Part shown: piece after piece, positions 35,790 through 46,802 of the stretch | Layout of the letters: each line of letters begins with the position of its first letter | How positions within the stretch are numbered: the stretch's first letter is position 1 | Source: Cellvibrio sp. | GTDB lineage: Bacteria > Pseudomonadota > Gammaproteobacteria > Pseudomonadales > Cellvibrionaceae | DNA length: 64,000 nucleotides | NCBI GenBank assembly: GCA_016712405.1 | Contig: JADJRD010000001.1 | Location: 868,001 to 932,000, forward strand | Reading direction: 5' to 3' | Notes under the pieces: generated by a model | The model's database searches: none | The model's input: the letters and a program-made list of their open reading frames with translations, nothing else | Told to the model about the DNA's origin: nothing | Program-made: the position numbers and the translations under genes

Positions 35790-36512
35790 TCAATGACCGC
35801 CGCAACTACCGCAACAGACGCCAGTCTTTTCGGGTGAGGATGGCTTGGCAAATTGCTCTTCCACTTTGGCAAACAATAAATTGTTCTCCAAGTGAATATG
35901 CTCCATTAAATCATGACGCAATTTTTGCAATCCCAAATAAAGCGCTCGCCAAGTATTGCAAGCACCTTGTGGTGGTTGAATATTATTGGTGAGGCGCTCC
36001 AATTCCGCTAAAGCAGCACCGTGATCATCATGCTCATGACGCATCACGCTCACAGGCCCCATTACCATAGAACCCGCGCCCTGTTTTATCATCGGAAATA
36101 AAATCATTTCTTCTTTTTGCATATGTGACTCCAACTCCTGAGCCATATGCATCAAATGCGCAGTCAGCCCTAGTGGGCAATTGGGTTTATCACCATGAAC
36201 ACGCTCTACTTTATCGGCCAAACGAATTAATTCAGGTAATTCTTGCCGATGAACAGCATGAAATGTATCAAGAATATAATCAATCAACTCTGGTAACGGC
36301 ATAGCTTCAGTTGCCGGTGAAGACGATTCATTAATCAACAATGATGATAGTGATTGATAAACCTCATTAGCATCTACATTCTTTTCCGATGCCGCAATAC
36401 GTAAACTTTTATTACCACCGCAACAAAAATCCAAACCATATTGATGAAAAACTGCGGTTGCGCCCGGAATTTTTCTCGCAAGTTGACCTAAACTTCTATC
36501 CAACAAATCCAT
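35790..36512 (-). CDS. RIC family iron-sulfur cluster repair protein (YtfE/ScdA/NorA-like)
   Basis: 240 aa. The DUF542 domain opens LARKIPGATAVFHQYGLDFCCGG (key part FCCGG at 29-33). A hemerythrin-like di-iron domain with HxxE repeats (HMQKEEMILFP, RHEHDDHGAAL, HIHLENNLLF) follows. RIC proteins repair iron-sulfur clusters damaged by nitric oxide or peroxide and may supply iron. The C-terminus carries an unusual CCGSCGGH tail. It is located just downstream of the nar operon, where nitrite and nitric oxide would arise. Confidence 0.88.
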   Translation of the reverse strand: MDLLDRSLGQLARKIPGATAVFHQYGLDFCCGGNKSLRIAASEKNVDANEVYQSLSSLLINESSSPATEAMPLPELIDYILDTFHAVHRQELPELIRLADKVERVHGDKPNCPLGLTAHLMHMAQELESHMQKEEMILFPMIKQGAGSMVMGPVSVMRHEHDDHGAALAELERLTNNIQPPQGACNTWRALYLGLQKLRHDLMEHIHLENNLLFAKVEEQFAKPSSPEKTGVCCGSCGGH

Positions 36513-36549
36513 AATAACCTCTCATATCAATTGACAGTTTCGCATCAAA

Positions 36550-37314
36550 CTACTGCATTAAGGGTGTCATGGGGACTGAAAAATCGTATCCATCAATCTT
36601 TGCTTCAGCAATTAATTGCTGAATGTAGTGCGAAATTGATTTTCGTTTAACACGTTCTTGCAAATACTCTGCAATTTTTTCTTTGCATTCATCGAAAGAC
36701 AAGGGCTGCCCAGGCGTTACCCGCGTAATATTCACCAAATGAAAGCCATATCGAGTTTCAATTGATTGGGAATGTAATCCAACAGGTAAGGATAATATTT
36801 GACGCTCAAATTCAGGAACCGTTTGACCGCGACTAATTACCCCTAAATCACCGCCCTGAGCTTTCGAAGGACAATCTGAAAATGCTTGTGCTAATTCGGA
36901 AAACGATTGACCCAATTGCAATTTGATTAAAATAGAATCGGCTTCTTGTTGCGCTTCAATACGCGCCATTTCATCTTCAGCCGGTGCAGCAAATAAAATA
37001 TGCTGCAACTCAATTAATGGTGAAGACATAAATTTGTGTGGATTGGATGAAAAATACTGCCGACACTCTTCTTCGGTTGCTTCAGGCAACTGCAGTTCAC
37101 GATCAAACAAAGCCGTAACAAAATCAGCTGAATCCGACGCAACATCGTCCGCACCTTCAATACCCAAAGCTTGTGCTCGTTGTCGCAACAACTCACCGAT
37201 AATCAAAGCTTCTGCTGCTTTCATCATAGCTTCGCGTTGCGAAGCAGATGGGTGATATTGCATTTCACTTAACACACGGCTTTCATCCAATGTCACATGA
37301 TTAACTTGAATCAT
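36550..37314 (-). CDS. PpiC-type peptidyl-prolyl isomerase of nar operon
   Basis: 254 aa from the ATG at 37314; the GTG at 37326 is less likely because GTGGAG there is the ribosome site for the ATG. The parvulin domain is at about 110-215 (LQHILFA, SDCPSKAQGGDLG, GYHLVN-type end read here as RYGFHLVNIT). There is no signal peptide, so it is cytosolic. The gene follows narI, as in Pseudomonas nar operons, and probably helps fold or mature the NarGH enzyme (inference). NifM-like proteins share the same fold. Confidence 0.85.
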   Translation of the reverse strand: MIQVNHVTLDESRVLSEMQYHPSASQREAMMKAAEALIIGELLRQRAQALGIEGADDVASDSADFVTALFDRELQLPEATEEECRQYFSSNPHKFMSSPLIELQHILFAAPAEDEMARIEAQQEADSILIKLQLGQSFSELAQAFSDCPSKAQGGDLGVISRGQTVPEFERQILSLPVGLHSQSIETRYGFHLVNITRVTPGQPLSFDECKEKIAEYLQERVKRKSISHYIQQLIAEAKIDGYDFSVPMTPLMQ

Positions 37315-37347
37315 TTTTTTCTCCACACAATTAATCTTGTCGAAGCC

Positions 37348-38037
37348 TTATCTCCAGGCTTTTTTACGCACAACCTGATAATTTCTGCCCAAATATTTCA
37401 CGGGTACGCTAGCAATGTGAACTAAACGGCTGAAAGGGAACACAATAAACAAACTCATTCCCAGGAACACATGCAGTTTGTAAATCCAATGCACTGACAA
37501 TATAGCGGCAGCGGCTTCAGCTGGATCAAAAGTAGCAATATTTTGAGCCCAGCTCATCAACAACAACATTTCAGCACCATCGGTGTGCCCTGCTGAAACG
37601 AAAATTGATCCGAGCCCTAACAATAATTGTGAATACAACAATAACAATACCGCTATGTCCATCTTGCTACTGGTTGCACGAATGCGAGGGTTGAATAAAC
37701 GGCGCTTTAATAAAATCGTTAAACCAATAAAACAGATAAATCCGAATACACCACCCAGACCCATCGCAATTAATTGTTTGTGATGTGCATGAATACCCAA
37801 CATGTGCCAAATTTCTACCGGCGTTAACAATCCTACAAAGTGCCCCATTAACACCATAATAATGCCGATATGAAATAAGCGGCTACCAACACGCAATTGT
37901 TTGGTTTCCAATAATTGACTGGAACTCGCTTTCCAAGTGTATTGTTCGCGGTCATAACGAATCCAGCTGGCAATGAAACACATAAACAATGCGATGTAAG
38001 GATAGAGACCAAATAAAAAAGTATTAAGACTATTCAT
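37348..38037 (-). CDS. narI: Respiratory nitrate reductase gamma subunit (cytochrome b)
   Basis: 229 aa, five hydrophobic segments. NarI is the membrane quinol-oxidising subunit with two b hemes. Candidate axial His residues lie in FHIGIIMVLMGH and in IYKLHVFLG plus RLVHI. It passes electrons from ubiquinol to NarH. It starts 8 bases after narJ ends. Confidence 0.95.
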   Translation of the reverse strand: MNSLNTFLFGLYPYIALFMCFIASWIRYDREQYTWKASSSQLLETKQLRVGSRLFHIGIIMVLMGHFVGLLTPVEIWHMLGIHAHHKQLIAMGLGGVFGFICFIGLTILLKRRLFNPRIRATSSKMDIAVLLLLYSQLLLGLGSIFVSAGHTDGAEMLLLMSWAQNIATFDPAEAAAAILSVHWIYKLHVFLGMSLFIVFPFSRLVHIASVPVKYLGRNYQVVRKKAWR

Positions 38038-38045
38038 AACAGCTC

Positions 38046-38774
38046 CTATGCAGATGCAGCCGGTTGCAATTTAACTAAACCGTCGAGATTCAAATATTCA
38101 AGGTGATCACGACTTTGTTGGTTACTGGGGCGATTGATTGATGTCGCGCAAGCATCAGCATTTTGATTTGCACTGAAACTAACGGCCTCTTCTTCCCAAA
38201 CCTTATCCAATGCGTCGGGAGTGTAATCCGGTTTTTCGTCGCGAATTTGTGTGTGCACATCTTGCAAATTCATTTCCGCGCCGGACAACTCAATCAACCC
38301 GTGAAAAATAGCCGCATATGGGCTATTTCGTTGATCCAATCGGCAAGCTAATACAGCCAGAATCGGCGCAACTTCTTCAAGACCAATACGTGCGTTTTCT
38401 TCACCTTGAGTAGCCAAAAATTCCAAATACAAAGGCAAGTAATCTGGCAATTCTTTTACATCAATTTCCAAACCAGCATCGCGATACTGCTGCTGCAAAT
38501 TCACCATGGCTTGCCCACGATCACGCGACTCACCGTGAATATGTTCAAACAAATGTAAGGACAAAGAACGGCCTCGCTCAAACATGGAATCATAATTGGA
38601 TTGCATGTTCAGCAAATTTTCTTTCGAAAAATGATCGATCAGTTCGCGCAAGCCTTGCTGGTTGGTTGCAGACAATTGACTCTCTGCAACCAATTGTCGA
38701 AGCTCATCCAACAACTCGCTGGTAATATCGCTCGGGTAATCCATCAAGTAAGATAATAAATTCAATATTTTCAT
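38046..38774 (-). CDS. narJ: Nitrate reductase molybdenum cofactor assembly chaperone
   Basis: 242 aa. NarJ is the cytosolic chaperone that holds NarGH until the molybdenum cofactor is inserted. Family features include YMDYPSDIT-like N-terminus (SYLMDYPSD) and LYLEFLATQ. It overlaps narH by 4 bases (ATGA) and leads into narI. Confidence 0.93.
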   Translation of the reverse strand: MKILNLLSYLMDYPSDITSELLDELRQLVAESQLSATNQQGLRELIDHFSKENLLNMQSNYDSMFERGRSLSLHLFEHIHGESRDRGQAMVNLQQQYRDAGLEIDVKELPDYLPLYLEFLATQGEENARIGLEEVAPILAVLACRLDQRNSPYAAIFHGLIELSGAEMNLQDVHTQIRDEKPDYTPDALDKVWEEEAVSFSANQNADACATSINRPSNQQSRDHLEYLNLDGLVKLQPAASA

Positions 38775-40315
38775 GAATTTTTCTCCAACAAGGTGACAGG
38801 CACAACTTGGCGAACACCTTTGGCTTTAGTACCAAACAAGCTCACATCATTGTTGCCATCACCACAACCATTGCCAAAACTGAAACCACAACTGCTCTTC
38901 AAGTCGTAAGCATTTTCAGCGTAAGCGCGATGACTGGTAGGCACCACAAAACGGTCTTCGTAATTTGCAATGGCCATGTAACGATACATTTCGTTAACAG
39001 TATTTACATCAAGACCGACCTGTTTCAATACCGCCAAATCTTCTTGACCATCAACATGTTTGCTGCGCATAAATGAACGCATGGCAATCATTCTTTCCAA
39101 CGCACGCTCAACCGGTTTCTCATCGCCTGCTGTTAACAAATTGGCGAGATAACGCAAGGGTATACGCAAAGATTTCAAGTCAGGAATTTCACCATTCATA
39201 CCCACATGCCCCGCTTGCGCGGCATTTTGAATGGGCGAAAGTGGTGGGATATACCAAACCATAGGCAGAGTGCGATATTCAGGATGCAATGGCAGTGCTA
39301 CTTTCCAATCCATCGCCATTTTGTATACAGGCGATTCTTGTGCTGCGTCCAACCAGGCTTGCGGAATACCTTCAGCTTGTGCAGCAGCGATAACGGCTGG
39401 ATCTTTTGGATTCAAGAAAATATTCAGTTGTGCTTGATACAATTCTTTTTCACTGGCCACACTGGCAGCTTCAGAAATTCTATCCGCATCGTATAACAAC
39501 ACGCCCAAATAACGGATACGACCCACACAAGTTTCAGAACAAACGGTTGGCTGACCAGATTCAATACGTGGATAACAGAAAGTACATTTTTCTGATTTTC
39601 CACTCTTCCAGTTGTAATAGATTTTTTTGTAAGGGCATCCAGACACACACATGCGCCAACCACGACATTTATCTTGGTCGATCAATACAATCCCGTCTTC
39701 TTCACGTTTGTAAATAGCACCAGAAGGACAAGAAGCCACACAGGCTGGATTCAAACAGTGTTCACACAAACGAGGTAAATACATTAAAAATGTTTTTTCA
39801 AACTGACCATAAATGTCTTTTTGAACAACATCATCAAAGTTTTTATCTTTTTTGCGTTTTTCAAATTCAGTTCCGAGAATTTCTTCCCAGTTTGGACCCC
39901 AATTAATTTTTTCCATGCGCTGGCCGGTGATTAAAGAACGCGGACGTGCAGTGGGTTGATGCTGGCTATTACCAGCAGTGTGTAAATGCTGATAATCGAA
40001 ATCAAAGGGTTCGTAATAGTCGTCAATTTCAGGTAAATCGGGGTTGGCAAAAATATTGGCCAACACACGCAATTTTCCACCAATGCGCGGTGTTAATTTT
40101 CCGTCTGCACTACGCTGCCATCCGCCTTTCCATTTGTCCTGGTTTTCCCATTCTTTTGGGAAACCAACGCCCGGTTTGGTTTCAACGTTGTTGAACCATG
40201 CGTACTCAACACCTTCGCGTGAGGTCCACACATTTTTACAAGTAATGGAGCAGGTATGACACCCGATACATTTATCCAGATTTAATACCATGCCTATTTG
40301 TGCACGAACTTTCAT
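38771..40315 (-). CDS. narH: Respiratory nitrate reductase beta subunit
   Basis: 514 aa, normal length. Four iron-sulfur cluster motifs are visible: CIGCHTCSITCKNVW near the start, CEHCLNPACVASCPSG, CRGWRMCVSGCPYKK (Trp in place of Cys marks the 3Fe-4S site), and CTFCYPRIESGQPTVCSETC. NarH carries electrons from NarI to the molybdenum site in NarG, on the cytosolic side. The gene is intact. Confidence 0.96.
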   Translation of the reverse strand: MKVRAQIGMVLNLDKCIGCHTCSITCKNVWTSREGVEYAWFNNVETKPGVGFPKEWENQDKWKGGWQRSADGKLTPRIGGKLRVLANIFANPDLPEIDDYYEPFDFDYQHLHTAGNSQHQPTARPRSLITGQRMEKINWGPNWEEILGTEFEKRKKDKNFDDVVQKDIYGQFEKTFLMYLPRLCEHCLNPACVASCPSGAIYKREEDGIVLIDQDKCRGWRMCVSGCPYKKIYYNWKSGKSEKCTFCYPRIESGQPTVCSETCVGRIRYLGVLLYDADRISEAASVASEKELYQAQLNIFLNPKDPAVIAAAQAEGIPQAWLDAAQESPVYKMAMDWKVALPLHPEYRTLPMVWYIPPLSPIQNAAQAGHVGMNGEIPDLKSLRIPLRYLANLLTAGDEKPVERALERMIAMRSFMRSKHVDGQEDLAVLKQVGLDVNTVNEMYRYMAIANYEDRFVVPTSHRAYAENAYDLKSSCGFSFGNGCGDGNNDVSLFGTKAKGVRQVVPVTLLEKNS

Positions 40316-40382
40316 TTTGTTGCCTCTTTTTGATTAGAGAAAATAATTAAAAGATGGATTGTTTCTAATTTCGACATCACCT

Positions 40383-43300
40383 TTAGGGCGTATCCAACCA
40401 ATCAACGTCTTTCATTTTTCTCACCACAACAAATTCATCACGGTTACAACCCACAGTGCCGTAATAGTTGAAACCATAGGCCTGCTGTGCATAACCACCA
40501 ATCATGTGTGTCGGTTTCATCACCGCACGTGTTACCGAGTTGTGCATACCGCCACGGGTTTTGGTTAATGCAGAACCTGGCATATTCACAATACGTTCTT
40601 GTGCGTGATACATCAGGCTCATGCCTTGCGGAACGCGTTGTGATACTACGGCGCGCGCCGCAATCGCTCCAGTTCACGTTAAACACATCGATCCAATCGT
40701 TGTCTTCAATACCGGCATCTTTTGCATCGACTTCACTGATCCACACAATCGGGCCACCGCGCGATAATGTCAGCATCAATAAATTATCGGTGTAGGTACT
40801 ATGAATACCCCATTTTTGGTGAGGAGTAATCCAGTTCAACACAATTTCTTTATTGCCATTGGGTTGATGATCTTTTACCGGCTCAATGGTTTTCAAATTC
40901 ACAGGCGGCTTATAACTACAGAGTTGTTCGCCGAAATCGCGCATCCATTCGTGATCTTGATAAAACTGTTGACGACCGGTGACGGTTCTCCACGGAATAC
41001 ATTCATGAACGTTGGTGTAACCCGCGTTGTAAGACACATGCTCGTCTTCCAAACCAGACCAAGTAGGTGCAGAAATAATTTTTCGCGGTTGAGCCACAAT
41101 ATCGCGGAAGCGAATTTTTTCGTCTTCTTTGGGTTTGGCCATATGTGTGTGATCACGTCCGGTAATTTTTGAGAGCGCTTCCCAAGCTTTTACTGCCACA
41201 TGACCATTGGTTTCAGGTGCGAGTGATAAAATCACTTCACAAGCATCAATCGCCGATTCAATTTTCGGACGACCTTGATGCACACCTTCTTCGGTATGAA
41301 CACGATTTAATTGCCCAAGGAATTCCACTTCTTCTTTGGTATCCCACTTGATTCCTTTGCCACCGTTACCTAATTTTTTCCAGCAAGGGGCCAAGTGATG
41401 TAAAGCGTTTGTAGGTGTTGGGATAATCGCGCTCAACCATTACCATATTCGGCATAGTGATGCCGGGCACAGCGTCGCATTCACCTTTCCACCAGGCTTT
41501 CACACCAAGAGGTTGCGCCAATTCTTCAGGCGTGTCGTGCATCATAGGTTGAGTGACAAAATCTTGTTCAACCCCCAAATGCCCCACACAAAGTTCAGAG
41601 AATTTTTTGGCAATGCCTTTAAAAATATCCCAGTCGCTGCGTGATTCCCAAACCGGATCAATGGCTTTGGTCAACGGATGAATAAACGGATGCATATCCG
41701 AAGTATTCATATCGTCTTTTTCATACCAAGTCGCTGTAGGTAAAACAATATCGGAATACAAACAAGTGGTGGACATTCTGAAATCCAATGTCACTAACAA
41801 ATCCACTTTACCTTCAACTGCTTGCTCATGCCATTTAACATCTTCTGGTTTTTTACCATCAGCACCTAAATCTTTACCGAGCAAACCATGTTTGGTACCC
41901 AGCAAATGCCGCAACATATATTCATGACCTTTACCACTCGAACCTAACAAGTTAGAACGCCAAATAAACATATTGCGCGGGAAGTTTTGTGGTGCATCCG
42001 GGTCCTGACAAGCAAATTGCAATTGACCGGATTTCAATTGATCGACCACATAGTCTTTCGGTGATTTACCTGCCGCTTGTGCAGCCGCCGCAATACGCAA
42101 TGGATTTGTCGCCAATTGCGGAGCTGAAGGCAACCAACCCATACGTTCTGCGCGCGAGTTGAAATCGATAATACTGCCGCTCCATTTTTCTTTATTGGCG
42201 AGCGGTGAAATAACTTCGCTCATATCCAATTTTTCGTAGCGCCATTGGTTGGCATGATTATAGAAAAATGAAGTGCCGTTCATTTGACGAGGCGGACGTT
42301 GCCAATCCAAACCGAATGCCAGAGGCACCCAACCATTTTGTGGCCGCAATTTTTCTTGCCCTACATAGTGCGCCCAGCCGCCGCCACTTTGACCCACGCA
42401 ACCACACATCATGAGCATGTTGATCAGGCTGCGATAATTCATATCCATGTTGTACCAGTGATTGAGCGAAGCGCCAACAATCACCATAGAGCGGCCGTGA
42501 GTTTTATCCGCGGTGCGTGCAAATTCGCGTGCAACACGAATCACATCTTCACGCTTAACGCCGGTAATTTTTTCTTGCCATGCAGGAGTATAAGGTGCGT
42601 CGTCATCAAACGTTTTTGCAACATTCGCATCGCCTAAACCGTTATCAACACCATAATGTGCAACCATTAAATCAAATACGCTGGCTACCCATTGAACTTC
42701 ACCATTGGCCATCACAATTTTTCGTGCAGGCACTTTGCGTAATTGAACAGCGGCGTGATCAGTGTGATCAAAATAACCATACTCGTGCTCTCTGCCACCA
42801 AAATAGGGGAAGGCCACATCAAGCACATCATCGCAATTATTTTTCAGCGAGAGACGAACATCCACTTCCTCACCGCTTTTGCCATCGCGTTGTTCCAAAT
42901 TCCATTTACCACTTTGTCCCCAGCGATAACCAATAGAACCATTAGGGCTAATCAGTTCATTGGTGTTGGCATTAACAGAAATAGTTTTCCATTGAGGATT
43001 GTTTTCTTGCTGCAAATTATCGACTAAATCCGATGCACGTAAAAAACGACCCTGCGTTAAGTCTTCACCATTTTTTTCTAGCATCACCAACATTGGCATA
43101 TCGGTGTATTGCTTAACATAACGGGTGAAATAATCGCTTGGCTGATCGATATGAAATTCTTTCAGAATCACATGACCAAAGGCCATACTCAATGCCGCAT
43201 CGGTACCTTGCTTGGGCGCAAGCCAGGTATCACCAAATTTTGATGCCTCAGAATAGTCAGAGGTAATCACACAGGTTTTAGTACCTTTGTAACGCACTTC

Positions 43301-44107
43301 AGACAGGAAGTGAGCGTCCGGCGTACGCGTTTGTGGAACGTTAGAGCCCCACACAATAATGTAATTGGAGTTATACCAATCTGCTGATTCCGGCACATCG
43401 GTTTGCTCACCCCAAACTTGGGGAGACGAGGGAGGTAAGTCACAATACCAATCGTAGAAACTTAAACAGTTACCACCAATCAGTGATAAATAACGTGAAC
43501 CCGCAGCATAGGACACCATCGACATAGCTGGAATAGGCGAGAAGCCATTGATGCGATCAGGACCATAAGTTTTTGCGGTGTAGACATTGGCTGCCGCAAT
43601 AATTTCGTTGACCTCATCCCAATTGCCGCGCACAAATCCACCCATACCACGACGGGATTTGTATTGTTTGGTTTGGGTTGGATTCTCAACAATCGACGCC
43701 CAAGCTTTTACCGGGTCAGTATTTTTCTGTTTGGCTTCGCGCCACAACTCAATCAGAGCCTGACGAATTTTGGGGTATTTCAAACGGTTGGCGCTGTAAA
43801 TATACCAAGAGTAACTGGCACCGCGTGGGCAGCCGCGTGGTTCATGATTCGGTAAATCGGGGCGAGTGCGTGGGTAATCCGTTTGCTGGGTTTCCCAAGT
43901 GATCAACCCATCTTTAACATAGATCTTCCAGCTGCATGAACCAGTACAGTTGGCACCGTGTGTGGAGCGTACGATTTTGTCGTGCTGCCAACGTTGGCGA
44001 TAGCCCTGCTCCCAAGTACGGTCTTCATTGGTGGTTACACCATGCCCGGCGGAAAAAGATTCTTTTCGTTGTTTAAAAAATCGCAATTTATCAAGTAGAT
44101 GACTCAT
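40383..44107 (-). CDS. narG: Respiratory nitrate reductase alpha subunit (two frame breaks)
   Basis: About 1,241 aa if rejoined. The start MSHLLDKLRFFKQRKESF and the cluster motif HGANCTGSCSW identify NarG; YDWYCDLPP supplies the Asp molybdenum ligand. The main frame (41366-44107) breaks near 41375, where an A6 run on the coding strand should be A5 (LLEK-LGNGGKG). It breaks again near 40675, where AACTGGAGC should read AACGGAGC. Both changes add one base. The end, with CNRDEFVVVRKMKDVDW, lies in the third frame. NarG reduces nitrate to nitrite in the cytosol. Errors are the likely reason, as the rest of the operon is intact. Confidence 0.92.
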
Positions 44108-44216
44108 GCTGTGGCCTCTCCTCAGATTCTCTTCATGGTTCGTTTTAACATTGGCGATACTGCGCCAATCATCATTCGCTTGCTATTAGGCAAAAGGAGT
44201 AGACACCCTACACCCC

Positions 44217-44232
44217 TACCCCCTTGTGGGTA
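44217..44232. promoter_or_regulatory. NarL-type 7-2-7 palindrome upstream of narG
   Basis: TACCCCC-TT-GTGGGTA matches 12 of 14 bases of the NarL heptamer pair. The centre is about 117 bases from the narG start, just past the 3' end of the CBS gene. Confidence 0.55.
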
Positions 44233-44243
44233 TCCGCAAAAGG

Positions 44244-44725
44244 TCAATTTACCAAGGCTCCCAATACATCCATTGTCGTAATCACGCCTACAACCTTGTT
44301 AGCGTCTGTCACAAAAACGCGGTGTATGTGTCGATCCAACAATTTTTTCGCCACTCGTTCCACTGTTTCACCCTGATCTACACTGATCACTTCCTTATTC
44401 ATGATTTGATGCACGGTGCAATTTTTATCCGCATCTTTAAGCCATGAACGCAAAACCTCCTCATTAATTTCCTGCCCGGACATCTCGCGATAATGATTAC
44501 GCAAGGCATCGGATTTGTTGCTTTCATTGGCGTTGTTAAATTTGAACACGTCACTCACACTGACCACCCCCACCAACTCATGATCCGATGCAATAACCGG
44601 CGCAGCGGAAATTTTTCGATTAATAAAAAATCCGCCAGACGATGAATCGTCCAGCCTTCGTAGGCGGTCAGTAACTCATGGGTCATAATGTCTTTAGCGC
44701 AACGATCGATACTGCTAGTATTCAT
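44244..44725 (-). CDS. CBS-domain protein upstream of narG (frame broken)
   Basis: About 160 aa with two CBS domains. The first piece (44725 to about 44620) starts MNTSSIDRCAKDIMTHELLT. The second (up to 44244) has VGVVSVSDVF and, further on, VHQIMNKEVISVDQGETVE and VVGVITTMDVLG. The break lies in a T run near 44620; T7 instead of T6 would restore ADFFINRKISAAPV. CBS pairs often bind adenine nucleotides. No effector domain is attached. It lies between a perfect NarL palindrome and narG, so it is probably co-regulated with nitrate reductase. Confidence 0.72.
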
Positions 44726-44818
44726 GGGGTATCCTCACTGATTGAACGATATGGTTAACTTATGGCCCATTAGGCTGAGTAGCGCAATTCACCCAAAGGG
44801 ATAGGCAGAAAAAACACT

Positions 44819-44834
44819 TACCCCTTAAGGGGTA
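44819..44834. promoter_or_regulatory. Perfect NarL-type palindrome, CBS gene / narX intergenic region
   Basis: TACCCCT-TA-AGGGGTA matches all 14 defined bases and is a perfect inverted repeat. It is 27 bases before the narX start and about 100 bases before the CBS gene start, so it may control both divergent units. Confidence 0.7.
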
Positions 44835-44860
44835 CACAAAAATTATTCGCGAAACTGATC

Positions 44861-46720
44861 ATGAAAAAAATCTCACCAAAACCATCCATTATTGTTCGCT
44901 TAAATATTGCTCTGGCCAGCATCATGATTCTGGGCATCAGCACCATGTTGGTTTCTTATTGGCTATCCGAACATGCAGAGCAAGACCCTCTGGCAATCAA
45001 TATTGCCAGTTCATTGCGCATGCAAACCTATCGCATAGGGCTCATGGCAATGGATAAAGAGGTATCAACTGAAGCCTGGCAAGCCGCCAACCAAAAAATT
45101 AATAGATCCTGGATCAGCCCCGTATTCATTCCTTTTTTACGAGAAAATCCTGACATTAAACAACCCTATGATCTTGCCAAACAACATTGGCAAGAAAAAC
45201 TACAGCCTTTTTTTGTCAATGTCCATGGCCGTACCCAAGAATCAAGTTACTCGGAAATAACCTTGCTGCTTGATGAGCACAAAATCTTATTGGATCAGTT
45301 TGTTAATGCCATTCAACTGGATGCTGAAAAAAAAGTGCGAAATTTTCGCTTGGTACAAATAACCGCTTTATTTGCAACATTATTAGTCTCGTCAATTATC
45401 ATCTATTCCTTAAAAGTCAAAGTAGAACAACCATTAAATCGTTTAACCAATCTTGCCAAGCGTATTTCTCATGGTGACTTCAAACAAACCGTTCACTGGT
45501 CCAGCCAGGACGAACTAGGCGTTTTGGCAAACACCTTCAATGTTATGTGCAAATCGATATCACAGAGTCACGAATCACTTGAGCAACAAGTCGAAGAAAA
45601 AACACATGCTCTACAGCAATCGAATAATTCCCTACAATTTTTATATGAAACAGCAAAGTTTATTATTGAACACAACCCACAAGGAATAGATTACGATGAA
45701 ATTATTGCTCGATTGTCACACACTATTAATGTAGAAAATATTGAACTTTGCTTGATGACCGCAACCGGTAACAGCCCTTATTTACAAATCATTCCCAACA
45801 ACACATCCAATGAAGACCACTGTAACACGAATAATTGCACAAACTGCATGTCCAGCAGAGGGATTATTGAAACCATTGGCGATCAAGCCATTTATCACTT
45901 TCAGTTAATTCACCTTGAAAAACATTATGGACTAATCGTGTGCCGCGTCCCCAACACTCAACGCTTATCCGCTTGGCAGGAACAGCTCATTCAATCCACC
46001 ACTGATCAATTAGCTATTGGCCTCAGTCTAAAAACAGAAGAGGATCAATCTCGTCGCTTGGCGGTATTGCAAGAACGTAACGCGATTGCTCGCGAATTAC
46101 ACGACTCATTGGCTCAAGCATTGTCCTATTTAAAAATTCAAGTGACTCGACTTAACAAAGCAATTGACGTTGATGACAAAAATGTCATGGAAAATATCGC
46201 CGAAGAATTACGCGAAGGATTAAGTAATGCTTATCGACAATTACGAGAACTACTGACCACATTTCGGTTAAAAATTGATGGCAATGGCTTACAGGCAGCA
46301 CTTGAATACAGCGTCGAACAACTTCGATCACAAACGGATATGAATATTGATTGTACATTTGCTTTAGCCAATGTACCGCTAACACCCAACGAAGAAATTC
46401 ACTTACTGCAAATCATTCGCGAAGCAAGTCAAAATGCGATTCACCACAGCAGCGGGAAAAATTTAAGCATTCGTCTTTGGCAAACCAATGACAAAACCAT
46501 TCATTTAACAATTGTGGACGATGGAAAAGGGCTGCCAGTCTCACCAGAAAAAATCAATCATTACGGTCTAGCCATCATGAAAGAGCGTGCCCGACATTTA
46601 CAGGGAGAATTGATACTCGCGAATCGCGAATCAGGTGGGCTCTCAGTCAATTTTGAATTTTTGCCAGAATTTATGATGAACCGAATTCGAAACGGAATCA
46701 TAGCGTCGGATATTGATTGA
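44861..46720 (+). CDS. narX: Nitrate/nitrite sensor histidine kinase NarX-like
   Basis: 619 aa. Two membrane segments (about 13-33 and 168-187) flank a periplasmic nitrate-sensing domain of the NarX type (SLRMQTYRIGLM is P-box-like). A HAMP domain follows (about 190-245), then a central module with a Cys cluster (CNTNNCTNC). The HisKA_3 motif ARELHDSLAQAL has its phospho-acceptor at His414, and the ATPase domain ends the protein (NAIHHS, DDGKGLP, GLAIMKERA). Partner is NarL at 49113. Between them lie a small membrane protein gene and narK2 on the other strand. Confidence 0.92.
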   Translation: MKKISPKPSIIVRLNIALASIMILGISTMLVSYWLSEHAEQDPLAINIASSLRMQTYRIGLMAMDKEVSTEAWQAANQKINRSWISPVFIPFLRENPDIKQPYDLAKQHWQEKLQPFFVNVHGRTQESSYSEITLLLDEHKILLDQFVNAIQLDAEKKVRNFRLVQITALFATLLVSSIIIYSLKVKVEQPLNRLTNLAKRISHGDFKQTVHWSSQDELGVLANTFNVMCKSISQSHESLEQQVEEKTHALQQSNNSLQFLYETAKFIIEHNPQGIDYDEIIARLSHTINVENIELCLMTATGNSPYLQIIPNNTSNEDHCNTNNCTNCMSSRGIIETIGDQAIYHFQLIHLEKHYGLIVCRVPNTQRLSAWQEQLIQSTTDQLAIGLSLKTEEDQSRRLAVLQERNAIARELHDSLAQALSYLKIQVTRLNKAIDVDDKNVMENIAEELREGLSNAYRQLRELLTTFRLKIDGNGLQAALEYSVEQLRSQTDMNIDCTFALANVPLTPNEEIHLLQIIREASQNAIHHSSGKNLSIRLWQTNDKTIHLTIVDDGKGLPVSPEKINHYGLAIMKERARHLQGELILANRESGGLSVNFEFLPEFMMNRIRNGIIASDID

Positions 46721-46802
46721 GAGTTTTGCACATTGATAAAGCACGAAATTAGGCGTAAGAACACCCAAAACAAACCACCCATAAATAATTAGATGACTTG
46801 CT

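Noticed and set aside
44150..44169. Inverted repeat ATTGGCG-N6-CGCCAAT upstream of narG
   Set aside because: It has no match to FNR or NarL sites and no T tract. It may be a leader hairpin, but I cannot support a function.
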